Positions 8,841 through 17,395 are shown, numbered from the stretch's first letter. The stretch: DNA of 60,500 nucleotides from Acidobacteriaceae bacterium (GCA_027307045.1 DAHUXR010000012.1:1-60500); one strand, 5' to 3'. Notes: a model not told the origin generated them from the sequence alone. A program made the numbers and translations.

Positions 8841-11800
8841 CTAGAAGCCGATGCGAATACCAAGTTGCAACTGGCGCATCGGGAAGGCCGAAGTGAATGC
8901 CAACGGCGTGCTGGGTGAAGCCGTGTTAGTGCCGCTAACATTGAAGGTAGTAAAGCCTTGCTGCAGGCCAAAGCTAGGTCCCACCACATTGTTCACGCTG
9001 GCATAGTTAGTGCGGTTTGCCAGATTGAAGCCTTCGGCCAAAAGCTGAAGGTCAGCCCGGTCGCCCATTTTGAATCGGCGGCTGATCCGCATGTCAAAAG
9101 ACATAAAGTCAGGACCTAACCCGGTGTTTCGCGCGGCACCAATGGGACGATCATTTGTACTGTGGCGATCACCGTTTACGTCGGTTCCAGCGAGCAGGTC
9201 AAAGGGATGGCCGCTGTTGTAGCGGAAGATGGGAGCAAGCTGGAAACCAGAGAATAGCCTGCCATGACTGTTCCCAGTATCAACTATAGTGGCAATCACG
9301 ACTTTGTGACGCTGGTCGAAGGTGGATAATGAGCGTTCCGCAGCCAGGTTCGTATTATCAACCGGACCAAAATCACTGTTGAAGTCAGTAGTTGTGTCAA
9401 AGGCTTTGCTGAGCGTGTAATTTGCCAGCACGGAGAAATGCGCGCTGAAGCGTTTCTTTACTTCCAGAATGGCGCCTTCATACAAAGCCGAGCCCTTGGA
9501 TGAATAGACGTCGTTCTGAAGCAGCAGTGGATTGGCAAAGCAGTTGACAATTCCTGCTCCCGCACACTGGGGAGCTGCCCAGTTGCGGAAAGAAACGCTC
9601 TGTCCGTTAGCCAGGGTCACTGTCGTCAAAGGAGCAGGCAAGGCATTTGTATCAATGGCGACCGGCAATCCAATGGTATGAACGTAAATGCCGCTCAACG
9701 ATACAGCCCAGCCCTTGGTAATTTCACGCTCAATGCCGAACTCAGCCTGCTGCGAGTAAGGGTTCTGATAGTTGGGCTGGCCACTGAACAGAACACTCAA
9801 CGGAGGAACTGGGCCGGTATGCGTAATGTTGATGCCGAACTGCGTCAAGTCCGCCGGCGTGATGCAGGCAGCGTTGCCGGCAGCGGGAGTGGTGCATTGG
9901 ATTTTGCCCTGAGCAAACAAAGTCTGGAAGATTGCAGCTGAAGTGAGAGCCGGATTGCCGGGTGCGCCGGTAAGCGGAACAAACGTCTGCGCGATCTGAC
10001 GGACGCCATTGACCAGTCCCAGGGTCTGAACTACATCAGCAATCTGCCCATAAATTGGTGAGTAGAAGATGCCATAGCCCGCGCGGATGACCGTCTTGTG
10101 GTCTTTGAACGGGTCCCAGGCAAATGAGAGGCGCGGAGCAAAGTTGTTCTTGTCTGTGTTCAGTGCGCCGTATTGCGAATCCACTTCATAACGCACGCCA
10201 ACGTTCAGCGTGAAATTAGACGCCATCTGCCACTGGTCTTGTACAAAAGCGGCGGTGAAGGGGCGCGGGTAGTTATAGATGGGATTGCCGAAGCCCTGCT
10301 GATAGAACTGTGGTAAACCCAACGCAGCCGACTGAAGCGAGTCGATGGTGGCTGGACTTGCTGTTAAACCACATGCGACGGGCACCTGCAAACAAGGGCT
10401 AAGAATCCCCCCGGGCAGATTGCCGAACACAAATCGGCCAGGGAAGAATGTGTGCGACTCAGAGTGATTGCCACGATAGAGCTCATAGCCGCCGAACTTA
10501 ATGTTGTGTTTGCCGCGAACTAGGCTTACGTTATCGGCGAACTCATAACGCCGCATAATGGTAAAGCTCGGAAGGAAAATTTGCGTGCCAAGATTGCCAA
10601 AGCCCGGGATATCCAGCCCTGCCTGGCCAGGAGTATTTGGATTAACATCGAAATTTGAGTAGTTCCACTGGACGCGAGCTTCATTCAGAGTGTTGGGGCT
10701 GAACTGGTGGAACCATGATGCGAGCAACGTGTGATCGAAGGCTTTCACCGAGCTGCCGCGCGAGAAGCCCGTCAGTGAAGTCACATCGGGATTCTGTTCG
10801 AGATCGTGCCCAAAGCTATAACGAAGCGCAACCTGATTATGATCACTGAATTGGTGGTCAAGCCGCGTGGAAGCCAAATAAAGGCGGTTGGTGTAAGGGA
10901 ACAACCCACCATTGGATTCAAACTGATTCACGAGATAACTACTAAGAGGATTGGCAGCTGGATTGATAGTAAGGACGTTGGTGAGAATTCCAGCGCACAC
11001 TGCCGCCGGTATCGCAATGCTCCCAGTAATACAAGGGACCGACGGATTGCCAGGAAGTGTTGCCAAGCCGTTTAAAATCGCAACCTGGTTATTCCCTGAA
11101 CCGGCGCCCTGCGGCCGGAAGATGTTGGTATCCGTCAGCAATGGAACGGCGTTCTGCGCATCGCCCAGCAGCCCTTCAAAAGAGCTATAGAGGAAAGTCT
11201 TGTCTTTCTTGATAGGGAAGCCGATCGCGCCGCCAAACTGCTCGCGTGTCAGGCTGTCTTTCACATGGGTGCCTTGAACATCCGGCGCGGCAGGATTAAA
11301 AGTCTGGCCGGGCGCAAGAGCCTGGCTGATGGAGAAAGGATTGGCTGCATCCAGCGCATCATTGCGGAAGTAGCCGAACAGGCTGCCATGAACATCATTG
11401 CCGCCGGACTTGGTAACGATGTTGATGGTCGCGCCGCTGGCGCCGCCGAGGTCGGCTCCGTAATTGCTGCGGTTGATCTGGAATTCCTGCACCGCATCCT
11501 GTCCCATGTTCAGGCGAACGCCGCCTGCATCATCATTCACTTCGCCGCCGTCCACGGTCACGCTGTTGCCGCGACCATTGCTGCCGTAAAAGGAGAGACC
11601 GCTCTGTGGAGTTTGCTTTACGCGGAAGTCCTGGTCAGAAGAGAGCCGGGTGGAATCAGAGACGGCGGGAGCCAGCAACGTAAATGTCAGATAGTCGCGG
11701 CGATTGATAGGCAGGTCGCGGATGGTCTGCTCCGTAACGACGTTGGCCTGCGCGCCTCTCTCGGTTTCAACAACCGGCGGCTCAGCCGTAACTTCCACTT

Positions 11801-12152
11801 GTTCAGAAACCTGCGATACCCTCATGGGAAAATCGACGGTCGAGGTCTGGCCGACGTTCACCACAACATTTTTTGCCAGTTCCGACTGGAAGCCAGGTTT
11901 TGAGACGCTGAGGCTATATGTGGCTGGTTGGAGTCCCGTCAGTCGATATTGGCCATTGGCATCCGTGGCCACCGTGTGCTTGATTCCTTTAGCAACATCG
12001 GTCGCGGTTATATTGGCGCCGGTAACAACCGCGCCGGACGGATCGGTCACCGTTCCCCGGATATCACCCGAGGCGCCGACACCCTGCGCAAAAACCATGC
12101 CGGTAAGCAGCAAGGACGCAAGAAAGATTTTCAACAAATGGATAAACCGCAT
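8841..12152 (-). CDS. Oar-like TonB-dependent receptor with carboxypeptidase regulatory domain
   Basis: An 1103-residue outer-membrane protein with signal peptide (1-22, LTGMVFAQ). Residues about 28-110 form the carboxypeptidase-regulatory-like beta-sandwich (GDIRGTVTDPSGAVVTGANITATD...GQYRLTGLQPATYSL). A plug-like region follows (INRRDYLTF, GSNGRGNSVTVDGGEVND) and a long beta-barrel with many Tyr/Phe-rich strands, ending RQLQLGIRIGF with the terminal aromatic typical of outer-membrane proteins. Acidobacteriota carry many such receptors; the ligand cannot be read from sequence. It stands alone, with a terminator at 8800-8829 and a fatty-acid-regulator-like operator 88 bases upstream, hinting at lipid-responsive control. 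Confidence 0.92.
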   Translation of the reverse strand: MRFIHLLKIFLASLLLTGMVFAQGVGASGDIRGTVTDPSGAVVTGANITATDVAKGIKHTVATDANGQYRLTGLQPATYSLSVSKPGFQSELAKNVVVNVGQTSTVDFPMRVSQVSEQVEVTAEPPVVETERGAQANVVTEQTIRDLPINRRDYLTFTLLAPAVSDSTRLSSDQDFRVKQTPQSGLSFYGSNGRGNSVTVDGGEVNDDAGGVRLNMGQDAVQEFQINRSNYGADLGGASGATINIVTKSGGNDVHGSLFGYFRNDALDAANPFSISQALAPGQTFNPAAPDVQGTHVKDSLTREQFGGAIGFPIKKDKTFLYSSFEGLLGDAQNAVPLLTDTNIFRPQGAGSGNNQVAILNGLATLPGNPSVPCITGSIAIPAAVCAGILTNVLTINPAANPLSSYLVNQFESNGGLFPYTNRLYLASTRLDHQFSDHNQVALRYSFGHDLEQNPDVTSLTGFSRGSSVKAFDHTLLASWFHQFSPNTLNEARVQWNYSNFDVNPNTPGQAGLDIPGFGNLGTQIFLPSFTIMRRYEFADNVSLVRGKHNIKFGGYELYRGNHSESHTFFPGRFVFGNLPGGILSPCLQVPVACGLTASPATIDSLQSAALGLPQFYQQGFGNPIYNYPRPFTAAFVQDQWQMASNFTLNVGVRYEVDSQYGALNTDKNNFAPRLSFAWDPFKDHKTVIRAGYGIFYSPIYGQIADVVQTLGLVNGVRQIAQTFVPLTGAPGNPALTSAAIFQTLFAQGKIQCTTPAAGNAACITPADLTQFGINITHTGPVPPLSVLFSGQPNYQNPYSQQAEFGIEREITKGWAVSLSGIYVHTIGLPVAIDTNALPAPLTTVTLANGQSVSFRNWAAPQCAGAGIVNCFANPLLLQNDVYSSKGSALYEGAILEVKKRFSAHFSVLANYTLSKAFDTTTDFNSDFGPVDNTNLAAERSLSTFDQRHKVVIATIVDTGNSHGRLFSGFQLAPIFRYNSGHPFDLLAGTDVNGDRHSTNDRPIGAARNTGLGPDFMSFDMRISRRFKMGDRADLQLLAEGFNLANRTNYASVNNVVGPSFGLQQGFTTFNVSGTNTASPSTPLAFTSAFPMRQLQLGIRIGF

Positions 12153-12240
12153 AAACCCTCCCAGGTAGCAGTGGCGAAGCGTGAGGAAATGATCTGGCGC
12201 TGTCGTCCGATGGAGTCGGGCGGAAAGGCCAGTGGAAACG

Positions 12241-12258
12241 TGAATGAGTGCTCATTCA
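12241..12258. promoter_or_regulatory. FadR/TetR-type operator palindrome
   Basis: TGAATGAGTGCTCATTCA is TGAATGA-N4-TCATTCA. This matches the outer half-sites of the TetR-family FadR operator known from Bacillus fatty-acid regulons (TGAATGA-MTAN-TCATTCA). It lies about 88 bases upstream of the TonB receptor start, a normal operator distance. No regulator gene is in the window. Confidence 0.6.
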
Positions 12259-12648
12259 TGAAATGAATAGTTCTTCTATCTTTTAATGGCCCAGTATTAT
12301 GCCACATGATTGCGCCGGACGCAGTCTCCTAAAACTAAACTTTGATTGCATATCTGCATCCCGCCCACGGACGCACAGCTTGAAATCGCCCAGACCACAG
12401 ACGCCAAAAAATGGGACGCAAAAATGAGTCAGGGACACTTTATGGCAAAAAACCTGGTCCTGCATCAGATTTCTTGCCGCGTGAACCAGCGAACGCAATT
12501 ATCCATCAATAGAAAATAAGGCGTTGAATTATGTCTCGCCGGGAAGGAATTGTCAAAAGCAGGAATGCTTTTTTCCTTCTTTTCCTAAATGCAATTCAAA
12601 CCGGATTTCGGCCATTTAGTCCTGACTTGCAGCAAGTTGTTCCGCCAA
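12259..12648. other. gene-free intergenic stretch
   Basis: About 390 bases between the receptor operator and the 3' end of the SDR gene. Reading frames here are short and show no family features. Nothing else recognised. Confidence 0.5.
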
Positions 12649-13506
12649 TTAAACAGTTTTCGACGCTCCGGCAGCAGCCTGTGACTTTGGCCCTCTGCGT
12701 TTCTCCAGAAAACTGGCAAACATGGCGCTGGCGCGTGAGGGAAAAAGGCGCTGGATCCGGTCAATGCGGTACGCGTCCGAGCCGATGAGCACGCGGTTCT
12801 TGTTTCCCAGAATGCCCTTGATGATGACTCGCGAAGCTTCTTCCGGCGGAATGGTTGCTACTTTCTTGAAATACTCTTCCGCTTCCTGGCGGGCCGCCGG
12901 GGTCACGCCGCTTCCGGCGCGTGCGGTGTTTGCGATGGGAGTGGCAATGCCCGCCGGATGCACTGACGTGACTTTGATAGAGCTGGTGGCACGAAGCTCT
13001 TCACGCAGTGATTGACTGAATCCATGGACGGCAAATTTGCTGGCAGCGTAGGCGGTCTGCCCGGGCGGCCCGATCAAGCCAAAAATGCTGGAGAGGTTGA
13101 CGATGTGCGCGTCACTCTCACGCTGAAGCAAGGGCGTAAAGAACTTGCAGCCGTGCACCACGCCCCAGAAGTTGATGCCGATCAGCCAGTGCATGTCCTC
13201 TAAGGAAACTTCAGCCAGCGTGCCCATCAGGGCGACGCCGGCATTATTGATTAATAAGGATGCGCGGCCAAAGTCGCGTTGCACGGCCTGGGCGAAGGCC
13301 TCAACGGCAGGCGCTTTGGAAACGTCCACGCTATAGGTGCGCGCTGTGGCATTGCCCAGCAGCGCGCGGGTTTCTTCCAAAGCAGCAACGTTTACGTCGG
13401 CCAGCGCGAGCTGCGCGCCCATTTTCGCCAGATCCACGGCCAGGGCGCGGCCGATTCCTGAAGCCGCTCCGGTTACAACTGCAACCGCACCTTTAATTTC
13501 ACGCAT
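12649..13506 (-). CDS. SDR family NAD(P)-dependent oxidoreductase
   Basis: From ATG 13506 (MREIKGAVAVVTGAASGIG) the protein has 285 residues; the upstream extension of the frame runs through AT-rich intergenic DNA and is not real. It has TGAASGIGRAL, NNAGVALMG, the catalytic Ser in NLSSIFG and YAASKFA. The C-terminal part (VLIGSDAYRIDRIQRLFPSRASAMFASFLEKRR) is longer than minimal SDRs and resembles the acyl/retinol-type SDRs with a membrane-proximal tail. It is divergent from the selenoprotein candidate, sharing a 136-base AT-rich promoter region. Substrate unknown. Confidence 0.9.
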   Translation of the reverse strand: MREIKGAVAVVTGAASGIGRALAVDLAKMGAQLALADVNVAALEETRALLGNATARTYSVDVSKAPAVEAFAQAVQRDFGRASLLINNAGVALMGTLAEVSLEDMHWLIGINFWGVVHGCKFFTPLLQRESDAHIVNLSSIFGLIGPPGQTAYAASKFAVHGFSQSLREELRATSSIKVTSVHPAGIATPIANTARAGSGVTPAARQEAEEYFKKVATIPPEEASRVIIKGILGNKNRVLIGSDAYRIDRIQRLFPSRASAMFASFLEKRRGPKSQAAAGASKTV

Positions 13507-13642
13507 AGGCAAAAAAGAATAGCAAAATTCGAGATTTAAAATTGAAATTTTAAATTTGAAATTTCGCGTTCGCGTAAACCGCGTGCTTAATATATTCGCT
13601 CGCGGCTTGACATCATGAGCGACTGCCAGGAGAATGTCCGGC
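13507..13642. promoter_or_regulatory. AT-rich divergent promoter region
   Basis: The 136 bases between two divergent genes include an AT-rich inverted repeat (ATTTAAAA-TTGAAA-TTTTAAAT) at about 13532-13553. It probably holds promoters for both genes, but no clear -35/-10 pair could be fixed. Confidence 0.35.
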
Positions 13643-14176
13643 ATGGCTGAATCACTCAGCAGCAAGCTCGCCGGAATAACGCTCCCTGACGCCGACGGCA
13701 AAGCGACGCGGCTCGGCTCCCTGTGGGAAGCGGGACCTGCCGTGGTGGTGTTTCTTCGGCACTACGGTTGAATCTTCTGCGGAGAGCACGTCGCGCAGTT
13801 GCGCGAATTTGAAGCTGAGTTCAAGAAGAAAGGCGCGCACCTGGCCGTGGTTGGACTGGGGGACGCGAGCTATGCCAAGTTCTTCCGCGAGAAGACCGGA
13901 ATCCAGTTCCCTCTTCTGATCGATGACAAGCGCGAAGCCTATAAAACCGTTGGCCTGCGCCACGCTTCCCTGCTCCACCTTCTGCGCAAAGACAACTTGC
14001 AGGCGCGCAAACGGGCCAAAGCGGCGGGACACAAGCAGCATCGGCTGGGAAAAGATCCGCTGCAACTTGGCGGCAGCTTTGTGTTTGCGCCTGGGAACAA
14101 AGATCTCTTCGTCCATGTGAGCGAAACTTTTGGCGACAACGCCGCGCCCGCGGACATGCTGAAAGCGATCGCGTAA
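13643..14176 (+). CDS. SelL-related/AhpC-TSA_2 redox protein, probable selenoprotein (UxxC)
   Basis: Reading from ATG 13643 (AGGAG at 13628-13632, ten bases ahead) through a single in-frame TGA at 13769-13771 gives a full-length 177-residue thioredoxin-fold protein. The TGA falls at residue 43 in FLRHYG-U-IFCGEHVAQLR, exactly where this peroxiredoxin-like family has the first Cys of its CxxC; Cys46 is the second. Downstream parts are typical: VVGLGDASYAKFFREKTGIQFPLLID, and GKDPLQLGGSFVF. A hairpin with a GU-containing loop follows the TGA (separate entry). If selenocysteine is not inserted, only the part from about 13799 would be called and the protein would lack its active site. A nonsense mutation or Cys (TGC/TGT) to TGA error is the alternative. 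selA, selB, selC and selD are not in this window. Confidence 0.8.
13791..13806 (+). promoter_or_regulatory. candidate bacterial SECIS hairpin
   Basis: TCGCGC-AGTT-GCGCGA forms a perfect six-base-pair stem with an AGUU loop. The loop G (13798) is 27 bases after the TGA, inside the 16-37 base range described for bacterial SECIS elements, and it is in the second loop position followed by U, as expected. A competing stem CTGCG/CGCAG at 13777-13798 also exists. Confidence 0.55.
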
Positions 14177-14230
14177 AACATCTACCACGGAGACAACTGA
14201 GGATCGCCCGTCGTGAAAAAATCAGATGAC

Positions 14231-14553
14231 GTGCGGCGAACGGCGTGGAACCCCACCCTTGGCAAAAAGCGCGAAGGATTGGTAGCCCTTAAGAGCAGCG
14301 GGGCCGATTCCTCGGGCCTCACCGGAAGCTGCAACGATGATCATGCGGCGTTGATGTTCGGCTCTCGGAACGGCATGTCGTTGTGTGGGCGTTTGGCTTG
14401 GCGTGAGCAGTTTGGTAGCAGGGGACGATGGGGCATTTCAGATCGTGCTTTGTCCGCGCGTCGCGCCATCCCTAGTCGACATGCTGCCCCGAATCCCGAC
14501 GGCGAGCCTTGGTGAGCTGGAGCGGCGAGGGATCCGCTCCGCTGGTCTGTGGG
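14231..14553 (+). repeat. composite hairpin repeat, copy A (modules 1-2-3)
   Basis: Module 1 (14231-14282) holds CCCACCCTT...GCGCGAAGG hairpin arms; module 2 (14283-14463) starts TAGCCCTTAAGAGCAGCGGG and includes GGCTCTCGGAACGGCATGTC; module 3 (about 14467-14546) is centred on GAATCCCGACGGCGAGCCTT. The same modules recur at 15517, 16275, 16913, 17117, 19040 and 25573. No coding potential is evident; short frames here are spurious. Confidence 0.8.
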
Positions 14554-14582
14554 ATTTCAAGTCTGCTCATGGAGGAGCATTG

Positions 14583-14640
14583 TGCAGCGAGCGGTGTGGA
14601 ATTCCACCCTTCGTAAAAAGCGCGAAGAGTGGGACACGAC
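14583..14640 (+). repeat. composite hairpin repeat, extra module 1
   Basis: A second module-1 copy (GTGTGGAATTCCACCCTTCG...GCGCGAAGAGTGGG) immediately behind copy A, in the same orientation. Its arms CCACCCTTCG and CGAAGAGTGG pair imperfectly. It ends about 60 bases before the 3' end of the minus-strand gene. Confidence 0.7.
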
Positions 14641-14699
14641 GGTATTGTGCCAGAAGAAAGAGCGGGCCGCTGGCCAGCGCTCCCGAACTCTTGTGATTC

Positions 14700-15332
14700 T
14701 CAGTGAGGGTGAAAATCAGAATTGTGCAACTTGAGCGCCTCTTGTCTTTTTCTCTCCATCTGAGCTTCGTAGATCTCCTGTTGAGTTATCGTGATATTCG
14801 TGCGTGCCCGGGCAACGTCTTCCGGGCGCGCGGATGCGCTGTTGTCGACCACCCACTGCCACTCTGAAACCGCCTTTTCGTGCTGACCCATTTTGTCCAG
14901 GCAATAAGCGTGGTTCAGCCAGAATAGCGCTTTCAAATTCCCTGCCCGCACCTGTTGATTTTCTGAGCCCACTCCACCGTCAAAGTCGACCGGCAAGTCC
15001 ATGATGGCTTCATTGAAGAGTTTCGCTGCCTCGCTCCACTTTTCTTTGTTCAGGGCGGAATCAGCCTTAACGCCCACTTCGTGGCTCTTTCGCAATTGCT
15101 TGACGTTGTGGTTGTAGGTCCTTATCTGTGAACCGGTGTCGCCATTTGAGCTTCGGCTTCCGCTATTTGAAGAACCTCCTCCGTTGTTTGAACCGCCTCC
15201 GTTACCGTTTGAAGGACGCTGCGGGGTAGTGGGGTGGGAACAATTAACTCCCAGTTGAGCGCAGGCGCTTTGAGCAGATGCGGGCCCGGACGCAACCAGA
15301 CCTAGAAACACAAGCATTAAACATGTTTTCAT
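14700..15332 (-). CDS. secreted TPR-like protein
   Basis: 210 residues with a signal peptide (MKTCLMLVFLGLVASGPASA). Residues about 38-70 are an Asn/Gly/Ser linker, followed by helical repeats: KADSALNKEKWSEAAKLFNEAIMDLP and AGNLKALFWLNHAYCLDKMGQHEKAVSEWQWVVD, which look like TPR units. A scaffold or envelope role is plausible but unproven. It is flanked on both sides by the composite repeats and is monocistronic. Confidence 0.75.
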   Translation of the reverse strand: MKTCLMLVFLGLVASGPASAQSACAQLGVNCSHPTTPQRPSNGNGGGSNNGGGSSNSGSRSSNGDTGSQIRTYNHNVKQLRKSHEVGVKADSALNKEKWSEAAKLFNEAIMDLPVDFDGGVGSENQQVRAGNLKALFWLNHAYCLDKMGQHEKAVSEWQWVVDNSASARPEDVARARTNITITQQEIYEAQMERKRQEALKLHNSDFHPH

Positions 15333-15516
15333 AGAGTTTTTCTTCTTCTAGAAGGTGTCTCACAAATATTGAGAATGGCTCTTGCGAACCCCGAGGGGAT
15401 AGGGCGGTCATCCGACTGATTGAGATAGCTTCTGCTGGATGGTGCCAAAAACCCCTCCAGCGTTTCACTGAAAACGCCGACTTTGCAAATAAAGAGTGGG
15501 CGGGACTGTATCTGCA

Positions 15517-15890
15517 TGCGGCGAACGGCGTGGAATCCCACCCTTTGCAAAAGCGGCGAAGAGTGGGGTAGCCCTTGAAAGCAGCGGGGCCGATTCCTCG
15601 GGCCTCACGGAAGCTGCGCCGGAGATTCAGACTGCATGGATGTTCGGCGCTCGGAACGGCATGTCGTAGTGGGGACATCGTGTTCGGCCTGAGCAGTTTG
15701 TTAGAGGGACACGATGCGGAGATGCAAGATCGTTTCTAGTGCGACGTGCGATCTAGGACGAAATCTACATCACGCTTGACGCGTTGCCCTGAATCGAACA
15801 CCTATCCCTCTCGACCCGCCATCCCGAATCCCGACGGCGAGCCTTGGTGAGCCGCAGCGGTGAGGGAGCGGCTCCGCTGGTCTTTGGGGA
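15517..15890 (+). repeat. composite hairpin repeat, copy B (modules 1-2-3)
   Basis: Complete copy: module 1 at 15517-15570 (GGAATCCCACCCTTTGC...GGCGAAGAGTGGGG), module 2 from 15571 (TAGCCCTTGAAAGCAGCGGG), and module 3 near 15820-15880 (CATCCCGAATCCCGACGGCG). It carries about 75 extra bases between modules 2 and 3 relative to copy A, shared with copy C. It abuts the stop of the GIY-YIG gene. Confidence 0.8.
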
Positions 15891-15900
15891 TTATCAAAGC

Positions 15901-16254
15901 TTAGGATTTCGGAGTTTTCCGCTTGAGCCTGATAAGAGCATCGGGTTCAAGCTTCCAGCCTGGATCTTCTTCCCACTCGCGGCTCAAGTCAGCCCAGTCA
16001 GGGTTTTGCGCGAGAATCAGCTTCAGCTTCTTTGCCCGACGCCAGCCTTTAATCTCGACTTCCCGCATCTTTGCATGGATGATGCTTTCAAAAGGTTGAC
16101 ACCAGACAAGCATGTAGAATTCGTATCGCGCAGTGAAGCTATCAGGATAGAGCTTGTTTTTGTGCTGGAATACGCGATAGGGCAGGTTGCTGGTGAACCC
16201 CACATATAGCCGTCGCGACTTGTTTGACATGATGTAAACCCAGTAGGTCTTCAT
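15901..16254 (-). CDS. GIY-YIG nuclease family protein
   Basis: 117 residues, the full length of stand-alone single-domain GIY-YIG proteins. The opening YWVYIMSNKSRRLYVGFTSNLPYRVFQHK contains the paired VYI...LYVG strands (GIY/YIG variants) with the conserved Arg in the following helix (YRVFQH); a downstream Glu (MREVEIKGW) is the usual metal ligand. This class is of uncertain function; some are mobile-element remnants, others repair-like. It is wedged between composite repeat copies B and C with almost no spacing, which suggests association with the repeat family (inference). Confidence 0.88.
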   Translation of the reverse strand: MKTYWVYIMSNKSRRLYVGFTSNLPYRVFQHKNKLYPDSFTARYEFYMLVWCQPFESIIHAKMREVEIKGWRRAKKLKLILAQNPDWADLSREWEEDPGWKLEPDALIRLKRKTPKS

Positions 16255-16274
16255 GAGGTCGCTCCAGATTGTAC

Positions 16275-16590
16275 ACGCCTTGAGAGCAGCGGAGCAGATT
16301 CCTCGGGCCTCACGGAAGCTGTAATGGTGATTATGCAGCGTTGATGTTCGGCTCTCGGAACGGCATGTCGTTGTGTGGGTGTTGTGTTCGGCGTGGGCAG
16401 TTTGTCAGCGCGAGACGATGTGGATATGCAAGATCGTTGTCAGCGAACGTATCCCGGACGAATCCTGCATCGCGCTCGATGTACCGTCCCTGGTGGAAGC
16501 CTTATCCCCCTCGACAGGCCATCCCGAATCCCGATGGCGAGCCTTGGTGAGCCGAGCGGTGAGGGAGCGGCTCCGCTGCTTTTTAGGATG
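16275..16590 (+). repeat. composite hairpin repeat, copy C (modules 2-3)
   Basis: Lacks module 1. Module 2 begins GAGAGCAGCGGAGCAGATTC and keeps GGCTCTCGGAACGGCATGTC; the extended linker of copy B (CAAGATCGTT...GACGAAT) is present, followed by module 3 (CCCGAATCCCGATGGCGAGC). Confidence 0.75.
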
Positions 16591-16617
16591 TCGAAGCTGA
16601 TCGAAGGACAAGCATCG

Positions 16618-16730
16618 TGCGACGAACGGTGTGGAACCCACCCTTCGCAAAAGCGGTGAAGGATGGGGCACCCACGGCTTCGTGAGTTAAAGAAAAGGCG
16701 GGAAAGGTGGGCCACCCACCGCATTCCAGC
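16618..16730 (+). repeat. composite hairpin repeat, module 1 with GGGCACCC tail
   Basis: GTGTGGAACCCACCCTTCGC...GGTGAAGGATGGGGCACCCACGG followed by GTGAGTTAAAGAAAAGGCGGG and GGGCCACCC. The same tail is found at 16963-17020. Confidence 0.65.
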
Positions 16731-16802
16731 AATCTATTCGCGCTCCGCTGCGCTGCGCGCCAGCCTACGGCGTAAGGAAGAGTTATCTTTTGCATCTTTT
16801 AT

Positions 16803-16863
16803 GGCACGACTACGCAGCCCTTGCTCCCTTAGGTCGCGCCGGGCTGAACGCTAAAGTCGTGCC
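16803..16863. repeat. long inverted repeat (GGCACGACT hairpin)
   Basis: Outer arms GGCACGACT (16803-16811) and AGTCGTGCC (16855-16863) are perfectly complementary, and inner arms AGCCC (16816-16820) and GGGCT (16841-16845) nest inside. It looks like another dispersed intergenic hairpin element. Confidence 0.6.
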
Positions 16864-16912
16864 CTGACACTTGTTTCGACGTGGATGCGTGGCAAGCAAA
16901 GAAATCAGAGAT

Positions 16913-17022
16913 GGGTGCGGCAGACGGTGTGGAATCCCACCCTTCGCAAAAAGCGCGAAGAGTGGGGCACCCACGGTTTCGTGAGTTGAAGAGAAAGCAG
17001 GAATGTGTGGGCCACCCGTCTT
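16913..17022 (+). repeat. composite hairpin repeat, copy D module 1
   Basis: GGTGTGGAATCCCACCCTTC and GCGCGAAGAGTGGGGCACCC form the best-preserved module-1 hairpin (CCCAC-CTTCGC against GCGAAG-GTGGG). The GTGAGTTGAAGAGAAAGCAGG tail matches the copy at 16618. Confidence 0.7.
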
Positions 17023-17116
17023 TGTAGGACTTTGAAAAATGCCGCTTAATCGGCGAGGAGTTTCAAGATTTGACGCGATTTGTTTTCGACCCGGCAGGTA
17101 TGCGCCCGCTCGCATT

Positions 17117-17228
17117 GGTAGCCCTTGAGCCCAGCGGGGCCGATTCCTCGGGCCTCACAGAAGCTATGTCGAGTTTTTATGCAGCGTTGATGTTCGGCTC
17201 TCGGAACAGCAGGTCGTTGTGGGGGCGT
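17117..17228 (+). repeat. composite hairpin repeat, copy D module 2
   Basis: TAGCCCTTGAGCCCAGCGGG, TCCTCGGGCCTCA and TGATGTTCGGCTCTCGGAAC match module 2 of copies A-C. Module 3 is missing. No gene is visible between 16255 and 17840; this span holds repeats and the folded leader at 17396. Confidence 0.7.
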
Positions 17229-17395
17229 TCTAGCCGAAAATGATCTAACGAAACCTAACGTAAACCGCTGAAAAATATGGTCTGGCGACGGCCATCGGCA
17301 CATTCAGAGTCAGTTGCTTTGCCAAGTCCGATGACTATCAGAATTTTCATTCCGCTTATTGACTTCTGTTCGCCTTTCGTTTATTATGCGTTTTA

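Noticed and set aside
13652-14188. 178-residue minus-strand frame over the selenoprotein candidate
   Set aside because: It is a shadow of the plus-strand redox gene, whose family motifs are clear on both sides of the TGA; the antisense translation shows no family features.
14231-17228. CRISPR array
   Set aside because: Repeats are long, modular, unevenly spaced and share the intervening sequence; they are not short regular repeats with unique spacers.
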